Under the pieces are notes generated by a model. The model did not search any database, was not told the origin of the DNA, and worked only from the letters and a program-made list of their open reading frames with translations. Positions 21,102 to 35,393 of a stretch of DNA of 64,000 bases are shown here, in pieces. The DNA comes from Corynebacterium crudilactis (GTDB taxonomy: Bacteria > Actinomycetota > Actinomycetes > Mycobacteriales > Mycobacteriaceae), in the NCBI RefSeq assembly GCF_001643015.1, contig NZ_CP015622.1, positions 2,431,358 to 2,495,357 on the forward strand, written 5' to 3'. A program made the position numbers and the translations under genes. Each line of letters starts with the position of its first letter. The stretch's first letter is position 1.

Positions 21102-23651
21102 CTAGTCAGTAATCGCATCCAAAGGTGGAGTCTTCGAGGCCTTGACTGCTGGCCATAGTGCTGCGATAACGCCAACCACTGCCGAGCCAACCAGCATCAG
21201 AGCAACCTGCCCCCACGGCACAGAGACTGCTGCATCCAGCCCCTCGCCAGACATGACAGTGACAAATGCCCAGCCTAAGCCAAGGCCAATTGCAATACCG
21301 ATCACCGCACCATAGATGGCAATTTGTACGGATTCAAGCGTGATCATGGTACGAATCTGACCGCGCTTTACGCCAACTGCACGCAGCATACCGATCTCTT
21401 GACGACGCTCAATCACATTGAGTGCCAAAGTATTGATAATGCCGATGACAGCAACGATGACAGACAGTGCAAGCAATGCATAGAGGATATTCATCATCAC
21501 GTCGATCATGGCTACGGTCTCGCCTGCGTACTCAGTCGAGGTCTTAACTGAGATGACAATATAATCAGCTACTGCTTCTTCAATATTGCTGCGAAGCTCT
21601 TCCTGGTCGCTACCATCTTCACCCTTGACCAACATCATTTGTGGAATAGCTTGATCTGCTACTGGAGTATCTGCAAGTGAGCTCTCAGAAATGATCATAC
21701 TTCCTACGGCGTCATTACCTGTGAAAGTACCGATCAGTTCAACTTCACCGACGGATTGTCCGGCAGCTTCAAGAGGCAAGGAATCACCAACCTTCCAGCC
21801 CTGTTCATCAGCAAACGTCTGGGTAGTAACAACACCAGGTTCGCTCAGATCCAGTGAACCTTCAATAGACTCTGTGCTAATAACGGTTCCTAGGTCACCA
21901 TCCGCAACAAATGTTACTGAACCGTACGTAGCTTGACCATCAACGGAAGCCCCATTCAACGAAACCGTCACCACATCTGCAACGCCATCAGTTTCACGGA
22001 CAACATCGTCCGCATCCTTCGGCATAGTGATAGAACCATCTGTAGGTCCCTGCAAGATGTAATCAGCGGTGTACTGCTCCTCCATCATCTCAGAGACAGC
22101 ATCTTTCATCGTTGCAGAAAGCATGCCGATAGCGGTGACCAGAGCAATACCCAAAGTCAGCGCAAAAGCGGTTGTTGCAGTACGACGAGGATTGCGCTTG
22201 GAGTTAGTTGCAGCCAGGCTGCCGACACTGCCGAATGGAGCGCCCAGGATCTTACCCAAACCACCGACAACTGGCATGGACAACGCTGGCGAGAAGAAGA
22301 AGGTACCGACGACAACAAACAACGCACCGATTCCGACAAGAACTGAACGTAGACCGGTAGAAGAATCTGTCATCAATGCACCAGCAACAGCTAATATGAT
22401 GCCGAGGGCTAGGACAATGCCACCAGTAACGGTTCGTCCCATCATGGAGCGCACAGTAGTAGTTTCCATGTTGCGCATAGCTTCCACAGGCTTCACTTCA
22501 CCGGCACGACGAGCAGGTGCCCACGCGCTGATCACCGTGACAATAGTACCGAGTACAAGTGCGGTAATCACGGCACTTGGGGTCAGTCCAACGCTGGATC
22601 CCATTGGCATACCGAAGCTGTTGAGCACCGCGGAAATAATAGCAACAAGGCCCATTCCACCGAGCACACCAAGCGCGGAACCAAAGAGACCCACGATGCT
22701 TGCTTCCAGCACCACAGACCGTGTGATCTGTCCTGGAGCTGCACCCAAAGCACGCAGCAATGCGAATTCACGCATACGCTGAGCAACAATCATCGAGAAA
22801 GTATTCGCAATGATAAACGTGCCCACCAGCAATGCGATGAGTCCGAAGGCGACAAGGAAATACTGCACAAAGCTCAGCATTTCTTTAATCATGCCGGTAA
22901 CTTGTTCGACTAAAGCTTCGCCGGTTTCAACATTAAAGTTTGAGCCAAGCTCCACGGAGAGTGCGTCGACAAGCTCCTGCGGCGTGGTGCCCTCTGCAGC
23001 TGACAGCGTGACGCCGGGAACGGTAACCCCGTCGGTATAGCGTTCCAGGTAGCCGGATTCCGACATCTGTAGATTCAGCGCAGAGCCAGAATCGTTGTCA
23101 GTAGTAGTTAGTCCGGTGACCGTAACGTTGTAGCGGCCACTGGAATCCACGACGAGAATCTCATCGCCCACGCCGATGCCCTTGGCCTCAGCGCCAGCCT
23201 GCGAAGCCAGCACCTGCTCGGTGCCAGTTGGAGCTTCCCCATCAACTAGCTCGAGTGGCTGAGCCACCGCGTCATCAGGGCTGTAATAAATGCTTATCGA
23301 CGAGCCCCCAGTGGTTTGAATCGCCTTGGCATCAGAATCTGCCAGGACAACGGACTGAGAAGCATTAATGTTGAGGGCGCTGATGCGAGAATCTTCACGC
23401 AGCGATGCCACAGTGTCAACAGGAACGCCCTGCACATCCGATTCGGAGCTTGCAGACACGACCACGTCAACACCATCGAGGCTATTAGAAATAGCCTCAT
23501 CGAAGGTAGAAGACAGCGCATTAGTAAACATCATGGCACCAGAAACAAACGAGGTGCCGAGCACTACTGCCAGGACTGTAAGGAACAGCCTGATCTTATG
23601 CGCGCCAATATTGCGCAGGCTGATCCTGCGCATTGTAGAACCGGAATTCAT
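21102..23651 (-). CDS. FtsX-like ABC transporter permease
   Basis: The 849-residue protein has an N-terminal helix, a MacB-like extracytoplasmic domain (about 45-260), an FtsX transmembrane block (about 270-400), a middle pair of helices, a second extracytoplasmic domain and a final FtsX block. This duplicated layout is found in ABC exporters for lipids, lipoproteins or antimicrobial peptides. Its start overlaps the stop of the ATPase gene by 4 bases, so the two are translated together. The substrate is unknown. Confidence 0.88.
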   Translation of the reverse strand: MNSGSTMRRISLRNIGAHKIRLFLTVLAVVLGTSFVSGAMMFTNALSSTFDEAISNSLDGVDVVVSASSESDVQGVPVDTVASLREDSRISALNINASQSVVLADSDAKAIQTTGGSSISIYYSPDDAVAQPLELVDGEAPTGTEQVLASQAGAEAKGIGVGDEILVVDSSGRYNVTVTGLTTTDNDSGSALNLQMSESGYLERYTDGVTVPGVTLSAAEGTTPQELVDALSVELGSNFNVETGEALVEQVTGMIKEMLSFVQYFLVAFGLIALLVGTFIIANTFSMIVAQRMREFALLRALGAAPGQITRSVVLEASIVGLFGSALGVLGGMGLVAIISAVLNSFGMPMGSSVGLTPSAVITALVLGTIVTVISAWAPARRAGEVKPVEAMRNMETTTVRSMMGRTVTGGIVLALGIILAVAGALMTDSSTGLRSVLVGIGALFVVVGTFFFSPALSMPVVGGLGKILGAPFGSVGSLAATNSKRNPRRTATTAFALTLGIALVTAIGMLSATMKDAVSEMMEEQYTADYILQGPTDGSITMPKDADDVVRETDGVADVVTVSLNGASVDGQATYGSVTFVADGDLGTVISTESIEGSLDLSEPGVVTTQTFADEQGWKVGDSLPLEAAGQSVGEVELIGTFTGNDAVGSMIISESSLADTPVADQAIPQMMLVKGEDGSDQEELRSNIEEAVADYIVISVKTSTEYAGETVAMIDVMMNILYALLALSVIVAVIGIINTLALNVIERRQEIGMLRAVGVKRGQIRTMITLESVQIAIYGAVIGIAIGLGLGWAFVTVMSGEGLDAAVSVPWGQVALMLVGSAVVGVIAALWPAVKASKTPPLDAITD

Positions 23652-24505
23652 GAGGCGATATCCTCAATTCCGTTCATCGTCGCTAGAATCTCCTCGATAG
23701 TTGGATCAAACAGCTGATTAACAATGCGACCATCCGCCAAGAAAATAACACGATCCGCATAAGAAGCGGCCTTCGCATCGTGCGTAACAATCACTACAGT
23801 CTGATCATCCTGATCAACTGCAGTACGAAGAATATCCAGTACTTCCTTAGAAGAATTGGAATCCAAGTTACCGGTCGGTTCATCACCGAAAATGATCTCC
23901 GGGCGAGAAACAAGCGCACGCGCACATGCAACACGCTGTTGCTGTCCACCGGAGAGTTCTGCCGGACGGTGCTTCAGACGATCAGTAAGACCCAGACGTG
24001 AAGTGATCTCATCAAACCAAGACTGATCAATCTTTCGACCAGCAATATCAGTTGGAAGTGTAATATTTTCCGATGCCGTCAAAGTTGGCACCAAGTTGAA
24101 TGACTGGAAGATAAATCCTAGACGATCACGGCGCAAAGAGGTCATCTCTTTATCTTTCAATACAGAAAGATCTGTATCACCAATAAACGTCGAGCCACCA
24201 GTCGCAGCATCCAGCCCCGCCATGCAGTGCATCAACGTAGACTTACCAGAGCCTGAAGGACCCATGATCGCAGTGAACTTATTCTTCTCAAATTCCACAT
24301 TGACGTGATCCAATGCTGTCACAGTGGTATCGCCTTGGCCATAAGCCTTATAAAGATTCACTGCACGGGCAGCAGCTTCACCCATCCTGTTTTTTACAGA
24401 ATCGGTGGAATCAATCTCAGTTGCTGGAGTAAAAGAAGAATCCCAATTCTTCTTCGCCAGATCATCCGAGTTGTTGGCAGGTGTGCTCGCGGCAGGATTA
24501 CTCAT
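23648..24505 (-). CDS. ABC transporter ATPase (MacB/LolD type)
   Basis: The 285-residue protein has an extra ~45-residue N-terminal extension, then a full ATPase domain: Walker A GPSGSGKST, Q-loop FIFQSFNLVPTLTA, signature [15 protein letters not shown], Walker B IIFGDEPTGNLD and the H-loop VTHD. The LVPTLTA Q-loop and the GNLD box mark the MacB/LolD exporter branch. It is the first gene of a two-gene operon with the FtsX-like permease. Confidence 0.92.
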   Translation of the reverse strand: MSNPAASTPANNSDDLAKKNWDSSFTPATEIDSTDSVKNRMGEAAARAVNLYKAYGQGDTTVTALDHVNVEFEKNKFTAIMGPSGSGKSTLMHCMAGLDAATGGSTFIGDTDLSVLKDKEMTSLRRDRLGFIFQSFNLVPTLTASENITLPTDIAGRKIDQSWFDEITSRLGLTDRLKHRPAELSGGQQQRVACARALVSRPEIIFGDEPTGNLDSNSSKEVLDILRTAVDQDDQTVVIVTHDAKAASYADRVIFLADGRIVNQLFDPTIEEILATMNGIEDIAS

Positions 24506-24691
24506 GAACTACGATGCTTTCCTTAATTCAATATCGACATTACAGACTGCCAAGCAATAAAAGCAGCCCAGGTACTCCTGCCAATGTACCGGAGTGAAAG
24601 GTCATAAGAATCAGGGAAGTCCCCCAAATATAAAAACCATGCTGAGATCACTAAAAATACTCAGTTGAGGCTCTTTTGTGGGTGCAATAAA
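24506..24691. other. ABC operon upstream region, no gene
   Basis: The promoter of the ABC operon must lie here on the minus strand. No operator or gene could be supported. Confidence 0.4.
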
Positions 24692-24742
24692 AAGAGGGAG
24701 GAGCGAACCACCACATATAGTGGTGGTTCGCTCCTCCCTCTT
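24692..24742 (-). terminator. Long hairpin downstream of the 5S remnant
   Basis: The arms AAGAGGGAGGAGCGAACC/GGTTCGCTCCTCCCTCTT extend to about 23 bp each. Its place relative to the 5S remnant equals that of the hairpins downstream of both intact rRNA operons. Confidence 0.75.
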
Positions 24743-24777
24743 GAATTGTTTTCGGGTCTCTACATCCAACACGTAGA

Positions 24778-24882
24778 TACAAGAAAAGATCCTCACTGAC
24801 CTGCGGACGATTCGGATCTCCTTTAAGTTTTAGGTCGGTTGAAACTTGCTCTCCCACACTTTCCCGAGTGCATTACTGTGTT
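24778..24882 (-). pseudogene. Decayed 3' end of a 5S rRNA gene with its terminator region
   Basis: AAGAAAAGATCCTCACTGACC, TTTAAGTTTTAGGTCGG, CTCTCCCACA and CCCGAGTGCA occur in the same order as at the 3' end of both intact operons (AAGAAAAGATCCTCACTAACC ... AAGTTTTAGGTCGG ... CTCTCCCACA ... CCCGAGTGCA). About 50 bases of 5S are recognisable; the rest is gone and the terminator stem has lost its pairing. No 23S remains next to it. Confidence 0.75.
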
Positions 24883-24981
24883 TGGGAATACCCCTGTAAT
24901 CATTAGAGCGCATATAAATGTGATTTTATTATTGACCAACTTTTTGGCTAACAGAACACATTAAATGCAGAAGAAGACGCA

Positions 24982-25122
24982 GTGCGTAATAAAATTTTAG
25001 CTACCATTGGGGCTGTTGCCATGATGATCACAGTCGTTGCGAATTTGCCTTATTGGGTCACACTGGCGCTGGGAGTCATAGTTATAGCTCTTATCTATAC
25101 TGTTCCTAACCGCTCCAAGTAA
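24982..25122 (+). CDS. Small membrane protein of 46 residues
   Basis: A short frame starting with GTG encodes MRNKILATIGAVAMMI... and ends in YTVPNRSK. Two hydrophobic helices (about residues 5-20 and 26-41) are separated by a short LPYW turn. AGAAGAAG lies upstream of the start, and a clean terminator follows 10 bases after the stop, which argues that it is a real transcribed gene. No homologue is recognised. It lies between the 5S remnant and the terminator of the first rRNA operon. Confidence 0.6.
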   Translation: MRNKILATIGAVAMMITVVANLPYWVTLALGVIVIALIYTVPNRSK

Positions 25123-25132
25123 AATACCGAAT

Positions 25133-25159
25133 AACGCCTGCCAGGTTTTGGCAGGCGTT
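25133..25159 (+). terminator. Terminator of the small membrane protein gene
   Basis: AACGCCTGCCA pairs with TGGCAGGCGTT, followed by ACTTTTAT. Confidence 0.88.
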
Positions 25160-25203
25160 ACTTTTATGAAAGCTCTTTGTTTCTTAACCTATAAAAGCAA
25201 AAA

Positions 25204-25250
25204 GAGGGGTGGGTAAGACCAACAACAACTGTTGGTCTTACCCACCCCTC
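25204..25250 (-). terminator. Second terminator of rRNA operon A
   Basis: A perfect 20-bp stem (GAGGGGTGGGTAAGACCAAC and complement) with a 7-base loop is followed on the minus strand by TTTTTGCTTTT. Confidence 0.85.
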
Positions 25251-25280
25251 CTAACATGCTCGAAAGAACACACAAAGAAA

Positions 25281-25314
25281 AGATCCTCACTAACCCATAG
25301 GTTAGTGAGGATCT
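25281..25314 (-). terminator. First terminator of rRNA operon A
   Basis: AGATCCTCACTAACC pairs with GGTTAGTGAGGATCT right after 5S, followed on the minus strand by TTTTCTTTG. An identical copy lies at 37753-37786. Confidence 0.9.
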
Positions 25315-25334
25315 CTCCTATCTTTTTAAGTTTT

Positions 25335-25453
25335 AGGTCGGCGGTAACCTACTCTCCCACACCCTCCCGAGTGCAGTACCATCAGCGTAACCAGGCTTAG
25401 CTTCCGGGTTCGAAATGGGACCGGGCGTTTCCCTGCTACTATCACCACCGACA
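25335..25453 (-). rRNA. rrf: 5S rRNA, operon A
   Basis: The sequence reads on the minus strand from TCGGTGGTGATAG to ACCGCCGACC with the conserved 5S blocks. The ends are estimated to within a few bases. Confidence 0.95.
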
Positions 25454-25574
25454 CACCTTGTGTCACACCAAACACCAACCAATAAGGTTGGTTGTGTTGT
25501 GTCAGATACTGCATAATGGACGCGAGCTTATATTCATTTGCTCTTTGTTACGTTGCGTTACACCACACACTAAT

Positions 25575-30587
<5,013 letters not shown>

Positions 30588-30922
30588 AATGAAAAACATT
30601 TTTAGGCCGTGAAAAGCCCAAACCTGACAAAAAACAACAACAACCACCCACACACAGTGCGACTAGTTGTAGCTGACATTTCATCAAAAAATTAATGATT
30701 ACCCACACCCACAACGTGGGCATGGAAGATATATGGGCCTCTTCCCTTGACGGGGAACAAGAAGACCCACAAAAAATAATCATGCCAACAAAATTTACAC
30801 ACCCACCACCGAAATGATGACTATGCTTTATTTACAGTGATGGATACAATTGGCAATCCACCACCCGGCATGACCCACAACCAAAAACACTGTTTCCGGT
30901 TGTAGTGACAAATAAAATAAAT

Positions 30923-30949
30923 GGCACACTATTGAGTTCTCAAACAACA
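30923..30949 (-). promoter_or_regulatory. boxA-like leader element of rRNA operon A
   Basis: On the minus strand TTGTTTGAGAACTCAATAG followed by TGTGCC matches the actinobacterial pre-16S leader that carries boxA for antitermination and the 5' processing stem. An identical copy lies at 43395-43421. Confidence 0.55.
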
Positions 30950-31011
30950 TACGCACACCCCAAGTGCATAACCTCTGTTTAGGAGTTCATGTCTTGTTGG
31001 CAGCTTGATCG

Positions 31012-31041
31012 ACTTTACCCTCATCGTTAACCAGAAAGCAA
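31012..31041 (-). promoter_or_regulatory. Candidate rRNA promoter, operon A
   Basis: On the minus strand TTGCTT and TAAAGT are spaced by 18 bases, resembling -35 and -10 hexamers. It is within the shared repeat and so is also present at 43484-43513. Other promoters may exist further upstream. Confidence 0.35.
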
Positions 31042-31142
31042 CTTGCGTTACATCCTCGAAAACTTTTCAGAAGTCTTTCAACACTCGTTCACCCGAAGCT
31101 CTAAAGCCCGGCCCGTTGCGCTGACTCGAATAAATCTACACA

Positions 31143-31417
31143 CCCGCTCTCAGAACAGCAAAACGTGAGCTCAAGACACATTTATCGAAGATGAATGCCC
31201 GCCACACGGGCATTGCCTCAACTCCTGCGGACGGAACACTCCCCGGCAGTGGTTGCACGAAAGGAAGCAACGGGGCGTCGAAAAGCGCAATGCTTTAGGT
31301 GTGATCTTTAGGGGGATGTATTTAATGATCCTACCAATCCTGCATTTTCATCTGTAAAGTGATGTGTAGCGCAAGATCTTAAAGTCACATACCTGCATCA
31401 CAGTAATTGAGGGTGCC
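31143..31417. promoter_or_regulatory. Unique region between rRNA operon A and the sugar island
   Basis: These 275 bases must contain the promoter of the plus-strand sugar genes. A hairpin AATGCCCG/CGGGCATT lies at about 31192-31212, and one exact dispersed 13-mer at 31274-31286. No clear operator was recognised. Confidence 0.4.
31274..31286 (-). repeat. Dispersed 13-mer GCTTTTCGACGCC, copy 3
   Basis: This is an exact copy on the minus strand, preceded by CTAAAGCATTGC. Confidence 0.6.
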
Positions 31418-32260
31418 TTGTTTACTATTACAGGATTTGCAGATGAGATCGCCCATGATCTCGATGAACAAATTTCTTTGTTATCCAAATTGAAGATCAA
31501 TCACGTGGAATTCCGCAGTGCTTGGGGAACCAAAGTTCTCGACCTTTCTGAAGAACAGCTCACCGAAGCAAAATCCAAACTAGATGCTGCAGGCATTTCT
31601 CTTTCTGCAGTCGGTTCCGATCTCGGCAAGATTAATATCACTGATCCTTTTGAAGATCATCTGGAACGTGCACGCCACGGAGTCGAAGTAGCTCAATTCT
31701 TCGGCACAAAATATATCCGCATGTTCTCCTTCTTTATCGCAGAAGATGAAAATCCAGATAAGTACCGCGATGAAGTCCTTTCACGCACTCTCGCGATGGT
31801 TGAACTCGCGGAAGCTGGCGGCATCACTCTTCTCCATGAAAATGAAAAAGGAATCTACGGTGACTCTCCTCAGCGGGTAAAAGATCTGATCACGAGCATC
31901 GACTCCCCGAATTACCGCGCCATCTACGATGCTGCCAATTATGTGCAGACTGGTTTCCAGCCTTTTAATGAGGCTTGGCCAATCGTGAAAGACTATGTGG
32001 ATTATGTCCATATCAAGGATGCCACCATCCCCGATCAGGAAAATCCTATTGGAATCATCAAGCCGGCAGGCCAAGGTGATGGCCAATACCCCGAACTACT
32101 TGCAGCACTCCACGCTGCTGGCTACAACGGGTTTGTTTCCATCGAGCCTCATTTAGGTGATTTTGATGAATTCGGTGGTCTTTGCGGTCCTGAGCTCTGG
32201 AGCAGCGCTCATGACGCGCTCACTGATATTTTGAACACCCTCAGTGCAGACTTTAATTAA
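31418..32260 (+). CDS. Sugar phosphate isomerase/epimerase-like enzyme (AP-endonuclease-2 fold) 1
   Basis: The 280-residue TIM-barrel protein begins FTITGFADEIA, typical of this family. It has the metal-site segments LLHENEKGIYGD (Glu), AIYDAANYVQTG (Asp), VHIKDA (His) and VSIEPHL (Glu), so the metal site looks intact. Relatives include IolE/IolI and the 3-keto-glycoside eliminases or hydratases of sugar pathways such as levoglucosan use (LgdB type). The start is TTG with GAGGGTG upstream; the next gene follows after 14 bases. It is the first of four plus-strand genes. The precise reaction is inference. Confidence 0.82.
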   Translation: MFTITGFADEIAHDLDEQISLLSKLKINHVEFRSAWGTKVLDLSEEQLTEAKSKLDAAGISLSAVGSDLGKINITDPFEDHLERARHGVEVAQFFGTKYIRMFSFFIAEDENPDKYRDEVLSRTLAMVELAEAGGITLLHENEKGIYGDSPQRVKDLITSIDSPNYRAIYDAANYVQTGFQPFNEAWPIVKDYVDYVHIKDATIPDQENPIGIIKPAGQGDGQYPELLAALHAAGYNGFVSIEPHLGDFDEFGGLCGPELWSSAHDALTDILNTLSADFN

Positions 32261-32274
32261 GGACTTAAATAATT

Positions 32275-33303
32275 ATGATAAATGCTGCGCTAGTAGGTTG
32301 TGGCGATGTCGCAACCGTGCATGCAGAAGCCTTGGAGGCCTTGGGGTCAGATCTGGGAATTACCTTCGTTGCAGTGGTTGATAAAGATATAGAAATCGCT
32401 GAAGCATTTGCTTCCCACACGGGGGTCAAGGCTTACGGCACACTAACCGCGCTTTTCGCTAAAGAAAAGATTGATGTTTTACACGTCACTACCCCACATG
32501 ATCAACACATTGACTTAGCGCTTGAAGCACTTCGCCACGGTGTGCATGTAATCCTGGAAAAGCCTCTGGCCAATGAGCTACACGAAGCACAGCGTCTCAT
32601 TGATTATTTGGATGCTAATCCCAACGGCCCCAAAATTGCAGTGTGCTACCAGAATCGCTACAACGTCTCTTCCCAAGAGCTACGTCGCCTGTTAGATTCC
32701 GGAGACCTTGGTGCCATTAATGGCACATATGCCTCTGTGGTGTGGACTCGCACTCCGGGCTACTACACACAAAAGCCATGGCGCGGCCAACAAGATCGTT
32801 CCGGCGGTGGATTACTCATGAACCAGGCGATCCACACTCTTGATCTCTTGCAGTGGTTCTTAGGACGCGCGACCGAGGTCAAGGGCACTGTCTCCACTGA
32901 TAAATATGCAAATGTCATTGATGTCGAAGACACCGCACATGCATATATCGGCCACGAATCAGGTCTACACACCAGTTTCTACGGAACACTCACTAATTCT
33001 CGGCACCGCCACGTTGAAATTGAACTTGATTGTGAAAACGCATTAGTCGAGCTCCGTGATGGCCTCACCGTGAATTGGAATGATGGCAAAGTCGAACGCT
33101 TCGAAGAACGCACCCAAGAAACCGAAGGCAGAAGTTACTGGGGAGTAAGCCACGAGCTACTCATCAGGGACTTCTACGAACAGCTGGATACCCCAGAACC
33201 ATTTTGGATTGGCCCGCATGAAGCAATGGCAGCGCTGAACATCGCTAAATCAATCTATTCCTCATCTCAAAAAACATCTCATACCAATTCTCGAAACATA
33301 TAA
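32275..33303 (+). CDS. Gfo/Idh/MocA family oxidoreductase 1
   Basis: The 342-residue NAD(P)-dependent sugar dehydrogenase has a nucleotide-binding loop ALVGCGDVATVH, the EKP active-site lysine in ILEKPLAN, and the catalytic His segment GGGLLMNQAIHTLDL. It is a full-length member without defect. In a 3-keto-sugar pathway one such enzyme oxidises the substrate and another reduces the product; which is which cannot be told from sequence. It is spaced by 14 bases from the isomerase-like gene and 9 bases from the next dehydrogenase. Confidence 0.85.
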   Translation: MINAALVGCGDVATVHAEALEALGSDLGITFVAVVDKDIEIAEAFASHTGVKAYGTLTALFAKEKIDVLHVTTPHDQHIDLALEALRHGVHVILEKPLANELHEAQRLIDYLDANPNGPKIAVCYQNRYNVSSQELRRLLDSGDLGAINGTYASVVWTRTPGYYTQKPWRGQQDRSGGGLLMNQAIHTLDLLQWFLGRATEVKGTVSTDKYANVIDVEDTAHAYIGHESGLHTSFYGTLTNSRHRHVEIELDCENALVELRDGLTVNWNDGKVERFEERTQETEGRSYWGVSHELLIRDFYEQLDTPEPFWIGPHEAMAALNIAKSIYSSSQKTSHTNSRNI

Positions 33304-33312
33304 GGAGCAACC

Positions 33313-34476
33313 ATGAGCAAGAAAATTCGTCTAGGAATCATCGGCCTCGGTGCCGAAGGTGGAATGTACGCAAACTTCCTTAGTGAAGGTCGCGTGAACA
33401 ATATGGAAATCGGCGCAATCTGTGACATCCTTCCAGAGAAGAAGGAAGCAGCCGAGAGCTACGGTGTTCCATTCTATTCCGATTACAAGGACATGATCAC
33501 TTCTGGTGATGTTGATGCGGTTGTCACCACCGTGCCTCACTACCTACACCCTGAAATGGGCATCTTCGCCCTGGAGAACAACATCCATGCCCTGGTAGAA
33601 AAGCCAGTTGGTGTGTACACCAAGCAGGCAAATGAACTCATCCAGTTCGCCAAGACCAAGCCAGAGCTTAAATTTGGTGTTTTCTTCAACCAGCGCACCA
33701 ACCAGCTCTACAAAGATCTCAAAAGCATCATGGATTCCGGAGAGATGGGTAAACTGCGCCATACTTCCTGGATCATCACAACGTGGTGGCGCCCACAGGG
33801 TTACTACAACCAGTCTGATTGGCGTGCAACTTGGGGTGGTGAAGGTGGCGGCGTTCTGGTCAACCAAGCTCCTCACCAGCTTGACCTATGGCAATGGATC
33901 TGTGGCACTCCGGAAAAAGTATTCGCACGCAACGCTTATGGTTTCCGCCGCGATATTGCTGTAGAAGATGAAGTCCACGCACTGGTCTCCTTCGCTGATG
34001 GCGCATCTGGCGCATTCATCACCTGCACCCACGATATAATCGGCACCGATCGCCTAGAAATCCTCTGCGACAAGGGCAAGATCGTCGTTGATGATTCTCA
34101 GAAGGTCACCATCTCCCGCCTTGTGGAAAACGAAGAAGTTCTGTCCAAGGACATGGATATGGAAGATGTAAAGAAGCTGTTCACCGGCCAGCTTGATATG
34201 ACGCAGTACGTCTCTGTTGAAACCAAGGAATACGAATCTGTATGGGGCAATCAGCACTGTGAAGTTATGCGCAACTTCGCGGCAGCCGTCAATGGTGAAG
34301 AAGAGCTTCTTGCACCCGGAAGTGACGGTATCAACGGCGTCCAGCTGGCAAATGGCATCCACCTCTCTTCCTGGACCGGGCAGGAAGTTGATCTGGTCAA
34401 TTTTGATGAAGAAACTTACCTTGAAGAGCTCAACAAGCGCATCAAGGGTGAAGGAAAGTTTGAGGAGCGTAACTAA
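33313..34476 (+). CDS. Gfo/Idh/MocA family oxidoreductase 2
   Basis: The 387-residue dehydrogenase has the nucleotide loop GIIGLGAEGGMYA (the AEGG form is less usual), the active-site lysine in LVEKPVGVY, and the catalytic segment GGGVLVNQAPHQLDLWQW. It is longer than its neighbour at the C-terminus (a charged tail ending KGEGKFEERN). This group includes enzymes that oxidise sugars or glycosides at C3. It has a strong AAGGAG site upstream. Its stop overlaps the next ATG by 1 base. Confidence 0.85.
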   Translation: MSKKIRLGIIGLGAEGGMYANFLSEGRVNNMEIGAICDILPEKKEAAESYGVPFYSDYKDMITSGDVDAVVTTVPHYLHPEMGIFALENNIHALVEKPVGVYTKQANELIQFAKTKPELKFGVFFNQRTNQLYKDLKSIMDSGEMGKLRHTSWIITTWWRPQGYYNQSDWRATWGGEGGGVLVNQAPHQLDLWQWICGTPEKVFARNAYGFRRDIAVEDEVHALVSFADGASGAFITCTHDIIGTDRLEILCDKGKIVVDDSQKVTISRLVENEEVLSKDMDMEDVKKLFTGQLDMTQYVSVETKEYESVWGNQHCEVMRNFAAAVNGEEELLAPGSDGINGVQLANGIHLSSWTGQEVDLVNFDEETYLEELNKRIKGEGKFEERN

Positions 34477-35324
34477 TGGCTAATATCGGCGTACAAATGA
34501 TGATGCTTAAAGATCAGGTTGCCGAACTCGGCATGTACCCAGTCTTGGAAAAACTCAAAGAACTCAACATAGCTTCCGTTGAGGTTTCTCAGATTCCTAT
34601 GAATGAAGAGAACGTGGCTGCTCTTGAGCGTGCTATCTCTGAATTAAACATTGAGGTTGGCGCGCTGTCTGTAGCATTTGGGCCATCTGCAGCACCTGGC
34701 ACAGATAACTTGGAAGATGATTTCGATAAGATCGTGGCTGATTGTAAGCGTCTGGATGTCAAGTACACGCGCATCGGTATGATGCCTTTCCAAGCTATGA
34801 CATCCAAGGAAGCCACTGAAACTTGGGCGGCACAGGTTGAACCATACGCGGCACGTTTAGCTGCAGAGGGCATCACTTTGTGCTACCACAACCACCACGT
34901 TGACCTGCATAAATTCGGCAATGAGCGCATCTTCGATATCGTCCGACGTGTAGCTCCATCGCTTTACTTTGAAGTAGATCTCCACTGGGTTCAGCGTGGC
35001 GGAATGGCACCTCTAGACATGCTTAAAGAATACGCCGGCGTCTGCAAGCTCATCCACGTCAAGGACTTCCGTGTCACTGAGCTCCCTGCGGAAGCAATGG
35101 AACTATTCACTGCTGGAGACTTCATGAAGGGCTACGAGAAGTTCGTTAATATCGTAGAATTTGCTGAAGTTGGCCAAGGAAACATGAACTGGCCGGAGCT
35201 CCTTCCAGCATCTGAAGCTGCTGGCGCCGAGTTCTTCTTCATCGAACAGGACATGACCTACGGCCGCGATCCTTTCGATTGCATCAAGGATTCCCGTGAA
35301 TACCTCACCTCAATCGGCTGGTAA
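34476..35324 (+). CDS. Sugar phosphate isomerase/epimerase-like enzyme 2
   Basis: The 282-residue TIM-barrel protein has metal-site segments LCYHNHHVDLH (including two or more His), YFEVDLHWVQRGG (Glu, Asp), IHVKDF (His) and FFIEQDM (Glu). Relatives include IolE-type inosose dehydratases and the hydratase step of levoglucosan catabolism. It overlaps the preceding dehydrogenase gene by 1 base and is the last plus-strand gene before a strong terminator, so the four genes form one operon. Confidence 0.82.
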   Translation: MANIGVQMMMLKDQVAELGMYPVLEKLKELNIASVEVSQIPMNEENVAALERAISELNIEVGALSVAFGPSAAPGTDNLEDDFDKIVADCKRLDVKYTRIGMMPFQAMTSKEATETWAAQVEPYAARLAAEGITLCYHNHHVDLHKFGNERIFDIVRRVAPSLYFEVDLHWVQRGGMAPLDMLKEYAGVCKLIHVKDFRVTELPAEAMELFTAGDFMKGYEKFVNIVEFAEVGQGNMNWPELLPASEAAGAEFFFIEQDMTYGRDPFDCIKDSREYLTSIGW

Positions 35325-35338
35325 TTTGTAATCCTTAA

Positions 35339-35373
35339 AAAAGGGAAGCAGTCACCGTAACTGCTTCCCTTTT
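35339..35373 (+). terminator. Terminator of the sugar-island operon
   Basis: AAAAGGGAAGCAGT pairs with ACTGCTTCCCTTTT across a 7-base loop. Confidence 0.9.
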
Positions 35374-35393
35374 CTCATGCCTAAAAGATTTTT

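Noticed and set aside
24506..25260. Insertion sequence or transposase in the scar beside operon A
   Set aside because: No transposase frame or terminal inverted repeats with target duplication were seen; the inverted repeats there are terminator-like.
31418..35324. A myo-inositol (iol) operon
   Set aside because: Isomerase-like and dehydrogenase genes fit in part, but no iolC, iolD, iolB or iolA relative is present.
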